A stretch of DNA of 5,356 nt from Lachnospiraceae bacterium (GTDB taxonomy: Bacteria; Bacillota; Clostridia; Lachnospirales; Lachnospiraceae), in contig CAAFXG010000523.1 of NCBI GenBank assembly GCA_900766925.1, forward strand, positions 1 through 5,356, in the 5' to 3' direction. This document shows positions 1 through 5,356 of the stretch, one piece after another (within the stretch, counting starts at the first letter, position 1; the number at the start of each line of letters is the position of its first letter). The position numbers and the translations under genes were made by a program. The notes under the pieces were generated by a model. That model was not told where the DNA came from. It searched no databases and saw only the letters and a program-made list of their open reading frames with translations.

Positions 1-56
1 ACATTGTGGGTAAAAACAAAGCATTCGCTATTATTCGCGTTCAGCCAAAAGCGTAG
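1..56 (+). CDS. 3' end of an unidentified upstream gene (partial)
   Basis: An open frame enters from the left edge. From base 3 it reads IVGKNKAFAIIRVQPKA and stops at TAG (54-56). Only about 17 residues are visible, too few to name a family. The alternating hydrophobic pattern (AFAIIRV) followed by a short polar tail fits a final beta-strand of a globular protein. There is a faint resemblance to the end of the methylase downstream (YYIVG...ARVLIRKRN): both have IVG, then a strand, then a basic end. It is too short to claim homology. The reading frame and stop lie inside the left arm of the large inverted repeat (31-59), so the tail of this gene doubles as structured sequence. Chance openness of so short a frame cannot be excluded. 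Confidence 0.45.
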   Translation, partial: IVGKNKAFAIIRVQPKA

Positions 57-227
57 GAAACTTTCATGGATATAACGTAACAAGAATAATATGTGACAGG
101 GTGTCCGTAGATATATGGATATCCCAGTTATCTCATATTAGCAATGCATTCACGCAATAGGCGTGATGCATTCTTATGAGATGACTGAGGTTTCCTTCCT
201 ACGCTACCTCAAAGCTGAACGCAATAA
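31..227. repeat. Long imperfect inverted repeat / structured element (possible ncRNA)
   Basis: Read by eye, four nested stems form one fold. Outer stem: 31-45 pairs with 214-227 (14 bp, one bulged C at 36). Second stem: 51-59 GCGTAGGAA pairs exactly with 196-204 TTCCTACGC. Third stem: 117-137 pairs with 175-195 (mostly paired, two G-T wobbles, mismatches at 124/188 and 120/192). Apical stem: 143-155 pairs with 161-172 (12 bp, one bulged T at 149) around the loop AATAG (156-160). On the right, stems two and three abut. On the left they are separated by 60-116, which contains a small hairpin GACA-GGG-TGTC (95-105). More than 50 pairs in total, with wobble pairs tolerated, suggest a folded RNA or single-stranded DNA rather than a simple terminator; no T-run follows. 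The layout (closing stem, one-sided branch, long hairpin against the closing stem) resembles a retron msr-msd, but no reverse transcriptase is visible. A small mobile-element remnant or attenuator are alternatives. Confidence 0.7.
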
Positions 228-259
228 GGTGCATCGCGCCATTATTGTGTCTCGGCGTG

Positions 260-290
260 ATTGATAGTTGAGTGCCAAACGACTATCAAT
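260..290 (+). promoter_or_regulatory. Hairpin / dyad-symmetric site just before the methylase start
   Basis: ATTGATAGTTG (260-270) and CGACTATCAAT (280-290) form an 11-bp stem with one G-T wobble around a 9-base loop (271-279). The base of the stem ends six bases before the ATG at 297. As RNA it would fold over the translation initiation region, which in Bacteroidetes is normally unstructured and A/T-rich. As DNA it is a dyad with about 10-bp half sites, fitting an operator for a dimeric regulator or for the methylase itself. A transcription terminator for the upstream gene is less likely because no T-run follows. A competing short stem, 235-240 with 254-259 (CGCGCC/GGCGTG), lies just upstream. 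The structure is seen; the regulatory role is inferred. No convincing Bacteroidetes -7/-33 promoter (TAnnTTTG/TTTG) was found in 57-296. Confidence 0.5.
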
Positions 291-296
291 TGATTT

Positions 297-1484
297 ATGG
301 CAAACAAGACTCTTACCAAGGCTAAAGCAGCTAAGAACGACGAGTTTTACACTCAGTTCTATGACATAGAGACAGAGATGGAGGCATATCTCGACTATAA
401 TCGAGATGTGTTTAGGGGCAAGACGGTTCTACTGCCTTGCGACGATCCAGAGTGGAGTAACTTTACTCGATATTTTGCTCAGAATTTTGAGACATTTGGG
501 TTGAAGAAACTTATCTCAACGAGTTTTGCACCTGAAAGCAAGACATATAAGTGTGGCTATCAATTGTCGCTTTTTGAGACAGAGTCTCCGAAGTTTGACA
601 AAGACAAAACCAAAACCCACGGTAAAATATTCGTTCTTACCGAAGATACTACAGGCGATGGAGTGATTAATCTTGATGACTTACAATGGGATTATCTTGA
701 TGGTGATGGAGACTTCCGCAGTGAGGAAGTGACAAAACTTCGTGATGAGGCTGACATTATTGTCACGAATCCTCCATTCTCTTTGTTTAGGGAATTTGTA
801 GCATGGATAATGGAAGCTAATAAAGAATTTGTAATTATTGGCAACCAGAATGCAATTACTTACAAAGAAATATTCCCATTGTTAATGCATAATCAAATAT
901 GGCTTGGTGCAACAGGATTTTCCAGTGATATGGTATTTGGAGTGCCAAAAGGAACGGTTGTTAAGGAATCGGATAAGAAAAAGGCAGAAAGATTAGGTTA
1001 TGTTGGTAATTACACGAGATTAGGAAATTCTTGTTGGTTTACCAATATTGAACATGGAAGAAGACACCAACCATTAAGATTAATGTCAAAAGATGAGAAT
1101 ATAAGATTTAGTAAACATAAGGAAATAAAAGGCAGAGGATATACAAAGTATGATAACTATGATGCTATAGAAGTAAATTATTATGATGCAATACCATCTG
1201 ATTATGATGGAATAATGGGAGTGTCTGTCACATACCTTAATAAATATTGTCCTGAGCAATTTGAGATAGTAGGTATCAGTAAAACATGGTATGGAATGGC
1301 TAATAAGATTTATCCCAAACAGACGCAAGTTGACAAAAAGGGTAAGACAAGCGAAGTGACAAAACTCAATGATGGTGCAGTCATTGAAATAGATGGACCA
1401 TTAGAAGATGACACTTATTATATTGTAGGTAACAAATACTACAAGCAAATGTATGCACGAGTATTAATCCGCAAAAGAAATTAG
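297..1484 (+). CDS. EcoRI-family DNA adenine (N6) methyltransferase
   Basis: This protein probably transfers a methyl group from S-adenosylmethionine to adenine N6 within a short DNA site. Family signatures in order: KNDEFYTQ (13-20), the N-terminal block CDDPEWSNF (48-56) likely at the cofactor pocket, DGDGDF (135-140), catalytic motif NPPF (158-161), IIGNQNAITYKEIFPLL (180-196), WFTNIEHGRR (247-256), then YDNYDAIEV...DYDGIMGVSVTYL...PEQFEIVG (about 285-326). These match the EcoRI_methylase family (Pfam PF13651). At 395 aa it is longer than M.EcoRI (about 325 aa), so GAATTC specificity should not be assumed. The start is secure: TGA at 291-293 is in frame and this ATG is the first after it. 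The DUF262-HNH gene follows after three bases, suggesting translational coupling and a shared defence role. G+C falls from about 41% in the first 480 bases to about 33% afterwards, so the gene may be a mosaic. Confidence 0.92.
   Translation: MANKTLTKAKAAKNDEFYTQFYDIETEMEAYLDYNRDVFRGKTVLLPCDDPEWSNFTRYFAQNFETFGLKKLISTSFAPESKTYKCGYQLSLFETESPKFDKDKTKTHGKIFVLTEDTTGDGVINLDDLQWDYLDGDGDFRSEEVTKLRDEADIIVTNPPFSLFREFVAWIMEANKEFVIIGNQNAITYKEIFPLLMHNQIWLGATGFSSDMVFGVPKGTVVKESDKKKAERLGYVGNYTRLGNSCWFTNIEHGRRHQPLRLMSKDENIRFSKHKEIKGRGYTKYDNYDAIEVNYYDAIPSDYDGIMGVSVTYLNKYCPEQFEIVGISKTWYGMANKIYPKQTQVDKKGKTSEVTKLNDGAVIEIDGPLEDDTYYIVGNKYYKQMYARVLIRKRN
726..1366 (+). repeat. Two copies of a 14-bp direct repeat within the methylase gene
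   Basis: GAAGTGACAAAACT occurs at 726-739 and again at 1353-1366. The copies are 627 bases (209 codons) apart, in the same frame, and both encode EVTKL. The first copy lies just before the NPPF motif and the second near the C-terminal end. Together they bracket most of the AT-rich part of the gene. This may be chance, or a point where homologous exchange could swap the target-recognition half. Confidence 0.6.
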
Positions 1485-1487
1485 TCT

Positions 1488-2651
1488 ATGAAAACGACAT
1501 TGCAGTTCTATACCGTCAAGCAAATATGTGAAGGATTTACATATAGCGAAACTGACAACAAGGGATTGTATGGTTTGGCAGGAACGTTGACTATACAGCC
1601 TGAATATCAACGTAATTATATTTACTCTGAAAAGGGAGGGAAAGATGAGGTCGCTGTTATAGATTCTGTGATAAAGAATTATCCTTTAGGTTTGCTTTAT
1701 TTCAATAAGACAAAGGACGGACGGTTAGAAGTACTTGATGGTCAGCAGCGAATAACAAGTCTGGGACGATTCTGTACAGGCAAGTTCTCCTACATGCTGA
1801 ATGGGATACCTTATAAGTTTGCCTCATTGCCGAAAAACATACGTGAGAGAATAGAGAACACTCGATTGCTTGCCTATATATGCGAAGGAGAGGAATCAGA
1901 GATAAAGGAATGGTTCAAGATTATCAACATCGGTGGTGTTAAGATTAACCCACAAGAAGAATTGAATGCTGTTTATTCTGGTCCTTTCGTCTCTGCTGCT
2001 CGTCATGAGTTTAGCAACAAGTATGACTCACGAGTGCAGAAATGGGGTGCTTATATCACTGGTTCTGCCAACAGACAAGATTTCCTTCAAGAAGCACTCT
2101 TATGGGTAAGTAATGGGAATATAGAGGATTACATGCAGGAGCATCGTTGGGACACTAACATTAATGAGCTGAAAAACCACTTCAACGATGTCATCAATTG
2201 GATTGAAAGCATCTTTGATGAGGTATATCCTCAGATGAAAGGATTGAAGTGGGGAGAGCTATACGACCGTTTCCACAATAATCCGTACAATCATACAGAG
2301 GTTTCTCAAAAGGTGAAAGACTTGCTTTGTGATCCATGCGTGCAAGACCGCAAAAATGTATTTGAGTATGTCCTTGGCGGTTGTAATGATACAAAACTCT
2401 TGAATATACGCGTGTTTGAGGAGTCAACAAAGCGCCGAGTGTATGAACGACAAACCAATGAAGCCAAGGCTGCTGGCGTAAGCAACTGTCCATTATGCGC
2501 CATAGGTCATGATGCCAACAGACAAAAGATATGGAAATTGACAGAAATGGATGCTGACCATGTCAAGGCATGGAGCAAAGGCGGAGCTACAGACGAAAGT
2601 AACTGCCAGATGCTTTGCAAGATACATAATAGAGCAAAAGGGAATAAGTAA
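1488..2651 (+). CDS. DUF262 (GmrS-like) and HNH nuclease fusion protein
   Basis: Likely the DNA-cleaving effector of the cassette. The N-terminal DUF262 domain (about 10-200) shows IQPEYQRNYIYS (36-47), a helix DEVAVIDSVIKNYPLG (53-68), the signature LDGQQRITSL (83-92) and the block FKIINIGGVKINPQEE (143-158). In GmrS, BrxU and SspE this ParB/sulfiredoxin-like fold binds nucleotide through DGQQR. A helical linker (about 200-325) follows. The C-terminal HNH domain (334-387) has zinc-ligand CPLC (334-337), DADH (355-358, putative catalytic H358), N372 and CKIHN (377-381). This is a classic HNH rather than the DUF1524 nuclease of GmrD and SspE. The ATG lies three bases after the methylase stop. 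All key residues are present, so the gene appears intact. By analogy with restriction-modification the methylase may protect host sites; a modification-dependent role is the alternative. Target and cofactor cannot be told from sequence. Confidence 0.88.
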   Translation: MKTTLQFYTVKQICEGFTYSETDNKGLYGLAGTLTIQPEYQRNYIYSEKGGKDEVAVIDSVIKNYPLGLLYFNKTKDGRLEVLDGQQRITSLGRFCTGKFSYMLNGIPYKFASLPKNIRERIENTRLLAYICEGEESEIKEWFKIINIGGVKINPQEELNAVYSGPFVSAARHEFSNKYDSRVQKWGAYITGSANRQDFLQEALLWVSNGNIEDYMQEHRWDTNINELKNHFNDVINWIESIFDEVYPQMKGLKWGELYDRFHNNPYNHTEVSQKVKDLLCDPCVQDRKNVFEYVLGGCNDTKLLNIRVFEESTKRRVYERQTNEAKAAGVSNCPLCAIGHDANRQKIWKLTEMDADHVKAWSKGGATDESNCQMLCKIHNRAKGNK

Positions 2652-2674
2652 CTAATCAATAAATTAAAATAATT
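2652..2674 (+). promoter_or_regulatory. A/T-rich leader before the first secreted-protein gene
   Basis: This 23-base spacer is almost entirely A/T and contains no Shine-Dalgarno motif, hairpin or terminator. It includes ATAAATTAAAA (2659-2669), which recurs before the third secreted gene (5058-5068). A/T-rich leaders of this kind are the usual translation initiation context in Bacteroidetes. Any promoter would have to lie inside the end of the nuclease gene; none was recognised there. Confidence 0.4.
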
Positions 2675-3145
2675 ATGAAAAGATTGTTATTGTCAATTGT
2701 ATTGTTTGGAAGCGCAATGTTCGTTTCCGCAATCGAATTAAATGCACTGATTTTGCATATGAAATCAGGCAAACAGGTAACATGTTTTCTAAAGGAACAG
2801 CCGAAAGTGTCATTTGTTGAAAATGATTTGATAATTAATACAGATTTTGGTGAGACATGTTATCAAGTAGGTGATATTGTAAAGTTTACATATTCTTATG
2901 TGGATCCAAATCATATAGATGATATTCTTGCATCGAACATTTGTTTTAATTTTGACGGACAAACCTTATCTGCTAAAAATCTGGAACCATCTTCAAATGT
3001 GTCCATATTTTCAATCGATGGAATATTATTGCGTTCGGCAAAGGTTGCAGATAATGGAGAAATATCCGTGGATATTCCTTTGACTTCGGGTAGTGTGATT
3101 ATTGTAAAAACATCTGAGTTGAATTTTAAAGTAAGAAAGCCATGA
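2675..3145 (+). CDS. Small exported protein with a Por-type sorting-tail-like C-terminus
   Basis: No named function is recognised. Residues 1-19 are a signal peptide: MKR, then a hydrophobic run ending near FVSA. Residues 24-75 (ALILHMKSGKQVTCF...KVSFVENDLII...VGDIVKFTY) form a small beta-rich domain of a type often seen in Prevotella/Bacteroides exported proteins. Residues 108-156 (NVSIFSIDGILLRS...SGSVIIVKTSELNFKVRKP) resemble the type IX secretion sorting tail: 'iysldG', a turn, 'GvYivk', and a basic end. However, the usual GVY is GSV here, so sorting by that system is uncertain. Its stop overlaps the start of the next gene (ATGA at 3142-3145), implying coupled translation and possibly partner proteins. 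It lies 23 bases after the nuclease gene. Confidence 0.8.
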   Translation: MKRLLLSIVLFGSAMFVSAIELNALILHMKSGKQVTCFLKEQPKVSFVENDLIINTDFGETCYQVGDIVKFTYSYVDPNHIDDILASNICFNFDGQTLSAKNLEPSSNVSIFSIDGILLRSAKVADNGEISVDIPLTSGSVIIVKTSELNFKVRKP

Positions 3146-5046
3146 GAAAATTTTTGTGTATATTAACTGCATTGATGTTTGTTGTCATTGACAGTGATGT
3201 TTATGCCCAATCAGATGCTATTTATGTCTTCAAGAAAGATGGTACTATCAACTCATTTATTAGGGAAGATATAAAATTGATTGAATATTCATATTTTGAC
3301 TTAGAAGGAATCGTTCATGAAGACCTTGTAGCTCAAGAAATAGTTACAAAGGATAGCTTATATCGATTTTTGTTATCCGAAATTGATAGTATAGCATTCG
3401 TGGCTCCTAAACCAGAAAATTCTATTTCGCCAGCCTATGTGCCTATCAATTGGGATGAAACTGTTCTTAGTGAAATTGATCTTGATAATTACAGGTTTAG
3501 CATAATATGTAACGGCGAAATCCCAGAAATACAACCATCATCTGTTATAACAGTTTACAATAACGATGCGATGCATGTTGTTCTTGTGACAGAAGTTCAA
3601 CAAGATGGTAATACATTGACAATTAAGGGTTATCCAGGTGACCTTAGTTATTTATTCTTTAACACTGAGTTTCTGGTAGAAGGTGTTGATGACGAGAAAT
3701 CAAATTCAGTCAAAACTCGTAGCACAAATAATGATGAAGGTAAGTTAACTGCAAGGATTGATTGGGATTATCCTGTCAAGGTCGATTTTATTGAGGGTGG
3801 GTCAACTTCATCTAAGGCTTCATATATCGACTTCAACACTAATTTCCATTTAGGACTTGCCCTTAAATTCCGATTTGGAGATAAGGTAGAAACTTTTTTT
3901 GATGCAATCAAATTTTTACGTTCAGGATATTATGATATGGATGTAAGTCTTTCTGGAGGTGCAAAATGGAATTGTGATTATACGGCTGAATTTAATTCTG
4001 AAGATACAAATATAGATTTGGCTCCTAAAAGTGAGGATAAATATGAGTTAATACCAAACATAAAGATTCCGTCTGCCAGAATAGTCGTGCCTATAAGTGC
4101 ATTACAAATACCCATTGTAATAGGTGGCGATTTTTATAAGCAAGTAAAATTAGACGTAAAGAATACCCATGCAAAATTTACTACTGGTTTTGAAATCTCT
4201 GGAGAGGGTAAAATAGGATATAGGTATAATGGAATCACAGGGAAAAATACTGGAATGTATGCGAATTGGCAATTTGATAATAAACGTCATGGTCCAACGA
4301 TTGAAGGTTCAATAGAAACAGAAGCAAAATTTTACATTTTCCCACGAATCCATGCTTGGATATGTGGAGTTGCAGGTCCCTCAATAGATATTAAGCCATA
4401 TTTAAGGACGAATGTCACCGGGGGATTTAGAAAGGATCTTATTGAAACAAAAGAAGATGATTATTTGGCATGGTCATTAACAAGTGCAGCTGGTGTTGAT
4501 TGGGCATTGGGGTGGAGTATTGCTTTATCAGAAACTTTTGAGGTCAAAAACACAACCCTGTTTGATGGCACTTTCACAAAAGATGACTGGATTCTGTATA
4601 AAACGCCCAAATTAGTTCAGTTCAATTCTGTTTCAAATATCGGTAATGAGAATGATTCATTGGAAGTGATGTTTAAAGTGATTGACCATTCATTTTTAGG
4701 AGATGTCACTACAACCCTCCCACAAGTGGTTAAATTTGAATGTGAAACTGGTTCCGTGTCTGGTGATATCGGATGTTTTAGCTTTGCAAAAGATGGTATT
4801 GTGACTGCAAAATGGAAACCAGGTTCTTCTTCTGATGTATTATATGCTAGAATATATGACAAGGATGGTCATGTTTTGGCAGAAGATATATATCCCAAAG
4901 AATTAATTATCCAACCTGTAATTTTCTACCATAGTAATGAAGGCAGGACGTATATATCAGGTATGCCATTCATGGGTCAAGCCAAAAACGATGAAACCCT
5001 GTTTATTGCAGGGCCACATTTGCCTGTCCCTATTGTTGAAAAGTAA
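3142..5046 (+). CDS. Large exported beta-rich protein, unknown function
   Basis: Function not recognised. It is probably periplasmic or surface-exposed: residues 1-22 are a signal peptide (MRKFLCILTALMFVV...DVYA) with likely cleavage before QSD, and there is no lipobox cysteine or later membrane helix. Residues 26-88 (AIYVFKKDGTINSFIREDIKLIEYS...LLSEIDSIAFVAP) form an N-domain common in Bacteroidetes exported proteins, laid out like residues 24-75 of the 156-aa protein upstream. Residues about 100-480 are rich in alternating beta-strand patterns, with Gly/Asp turns and many aromatics. About 490-595 (VQFNSVSNIGNENDSLEVMFKV...GIVTAKWKP...LYARIYDKDGHVLAEDIYP) look like an immunoglobulin-like beta-sandwich. 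The start overlaps the preceding stop by four bases, and 36 bases separate it from the third exported gene. A role in adhesion or substrate binding is possible but not supported by a specific motif. Confidence 0.85.
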   Translation: MRKFLCILTALMFVVIDSDVYAQSDAIYVFKKDGTINSFIREDIKLIEYSYFDLEGIVHEDLVAQEIVTKDSLYRFLLSEIDSIAFVAPKPENSISPAYVPINWDETVLSEIDLDNYRFSIICNGEIPEIQPSSVITVYNNDAMHVVLVTEVQQDGNTLTIKGYPGDLSYLFFNTEFLVEGVDDEKSNSVKTRSTNNDEGKLTARIDWDYPVKVDFIEGGSTSSKASYIDFNTNFHLGLALKFRFGDKVETFFDAIKFLRSGYYDMDVSLSGGAKWNCDYTAEFNSEDTNIDLAPKSEDKYELIPNIKIPSARIVVPISALQIPIVIGGDFYKQVKLDVKNTHAKFTTGFEISGEGKIGYRYNGITGKNTGMYANWQFDNKRHGPTIEGSIETEAKFYIFPRIHAWICGVAGPSIDIKPYLRTNVTGGFRKDLIETKEDDYLAWSLTSAAGVDWALGWSIALSETFEVKNTTLFDGTFTKDDWILYKTPKLVQFNSVSNIGNENDSLEVMFKVIDHSFLGDVTTTLPQVVKFECETGSVSGDIGCFSFAKDGIVTAKWKPGSSSDVLYARIYDKDGHVLAEDIYPKELIIQPVIFYHSNEGRTYISGMPFMGQAKNDETLFIAGPHLPVPIVEK

Positions 5047-5082
5047 TTTAATAGTGCATAAATTAAAAGTAAAAATATAACT
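5047..5082 (+). promoter_or_regulatory. A/T-rich leader before the third exported gene
   Basis: This 36-base spacer is strongly A/T-rich, with no terminator hairpin or Shine-Dalgarno motif. It repeats the 11-mer ATAAATTAAAA (5058-5068) found before the 156-aa gene (2659-2669). It most likely serves as a translation leader. The lack of a terminator is consistent with transcription continuing from the 634-aa gene. Confidence 0.35.
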
Positions 5083-5356
5083 ATGAGAAGAATTAAATTA
5101 ATGTTAGCAATGTTTGTAATGGGAATAATGTATCCATTGGTCTCTTTTGCACAAATCGGTTATCAAGTATCACTCTTAAATGCCTCCACAGGTGAGCCTC
5201 GTGCTAATGTGTCAGTAGAAGCCGAAGTTACAATTACAAATTCAGACGACGAGGAAATCTACAAGGGCACTCAGCGTGCAACATCGAACGACTTTGGTGT
5301 TATTCAATTGACAGTCGGTAATCAAAGTACATTCAAAGATGTTGATTGGAGTAAAC
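5083..5356 (+). CDS. Exported protein with tail-fibre-like N-terminal domain (partial, 3' end missing)
   Basis: An open frame starts at ATG 5083 and runs off the right edge after 91 codons. Residues 1-23 are a signal peptide (MRRIKLMLAMFVMGIM...SFA) with likely cleavage before Q24. The mature start, IGYQVSLLNASTGEPRANVSVEAEVTI followed by ATSNDFGVIQLTVGN and FKDVDWSK, matches a pattern familiar in Bacteroidetes exported proteins (YQAVIRNaaGel..n..VsvrisI, then T..nGlvsl.iG, then F..idW). That domain often opens long surface or tail-fibre-like proteins, sometimes with Fibrobacter-type paralogous domains further along. What follows here cannot be seen. It lies 36 bases after the 634-aa gene, on the same strand and also exported, so the three genes plausibly form one module. 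Confidence 0.82.
   Translation, partial: MRRIKLMLAMFVMGIMYPLVSFAQIGYQVSLLNASTGEPRANVSVEAEVTITNSDDEEIYKGTQRATSNDFGVIQLTVGNQSTFKDVDWSK

Noticed and set aside
31..227. Invertible (phase-variable) promoter flanked by inverted repeats
   Set aside because: Bacteroides invertible promoters have near-perfect repeats and a recognisable promoter between them. Here the arms carry bulges and wobble pairs, the middle is itself a hairpin, and no promoter or recombinase is visible.
31..227. Integron attC site
   Set aside because: The element is longer than usual attC sites and lacks the expected RYYYAAC...GTTRRRY core pair at the arm ends.
645..720. EF-hand or dockerin-like stretch in the methylase (TGDGVINLDDL and DGDGDF)
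   Set aside because: DGDGDF is a usual feature of this methylase family just before NPPF. The first stretch looks like a calcium loop but stands alone with no dockerin pair, so it is probably coincidence.
1086..1328. Minus-strand 80-codon open frame inside the methylase
   Set aside because: It is antisense to strongly conserved methylase blocks. Its Ile/Tyr-rich translation reflects AT-rich codons read in reverse and shows no recognisable domain.
2194..2503. Two overlapping minus-strand open frames (99 and 65 codons) inside the DUF262-HNH gene
   Set aside because: Both lie antisense to a well-supported gene, have no family resemblance, and overlap each other in different frames, as expected of chance open frames.
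1488..2651. HNH homing endonuclease of a mobile intron
   Set aside because: The HNH domain is fused to a full DUF262 domain and sits in an operon with a methylase. No intron boundaries or interrupted gene are visible.
4617..4862. Minus-strand 81-codon open frame inside the 634-aa gene
   Set aside because: It is antisense to a beta-sandwich-like region, with no domain and no plausible leader.
1..5356. CRISPR array, tRNA or rRNA genes, insertion sequence
   Set aside because: No regularly spaced repeats, no cloverleaf or rRNA-like sequence, and no transposase frame were found on either strand.

Overview
The window most likely comes from a member of the Bacteroidales (Prevotella/Bacteroides type). 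This rests on AT-rich DNA, start codons preceded by A/T-rich leaders rather than a Shine-Dalgarno motif, small secreted proteins of a style common in that order (a 'DGxxxxF..EDI..I' N-domain, a Por-type C-terminal tail, a tail-fibre-like 'YQVSLLNASTGEP' opening), and an EcoRI-type adenine methylase closely resembling those common in that group. All genes read on the + strand.

Layout. (1) Bases 1-56 are the last codons of an unidentified upstream gene. (2) Bases 57-296 carry no gene but are highly structured. A long imperfect inverted repeat (31-227), starting inside the tail of the upstream gene, can fold into one multi-part stem with a 57-base one-sided branch. A second hairpin (260-290) ends six bases before the next start codon. 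(3) Bases 297-2651 are a tight two-gene cassette: an EcoRI-family DNA adenine methyltransferase (395 aa) and, three bases later, a DUF262-HNH nuclease (387 aa). (4) Bases 2675-5356 hold three exported proteins: a 156-aa protein with a sorting-tail-like end, a 634-aa beta-rich protein whose start overlaps it by four bases, and the N-terminal 91 codons of a third that runs off the window.

How the genes may work together. The methylase and DUF262-HNH pair reads as a compact restriction-modification-like defence unit. The methylase would mark host DNA. The DUF262 domain (ParB/sulfiredoxin-like NTPase fold, as in GmrS, BrxU and SspE) would gate or drive a C-terminal HNH nuclease. No EcoRI-like restriction enzyme is present, so the DUF262-HNH protein is the only visible candidate effector. 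The secreted proteins look like a separate surface or export module, although only 23 bases with no visible terminator separate them from the nuclease gene.

The most unusual items are the structured element at 31-227, whose geometry resembles a retron msr-msd although no reverse transcriptase is visible, and the mosaic composition of the methylase gene (about 41% G+C before the catalytic NPPF motif, about 33% after it). Domain calls are by eye from motifs; no database search or folding program was run.
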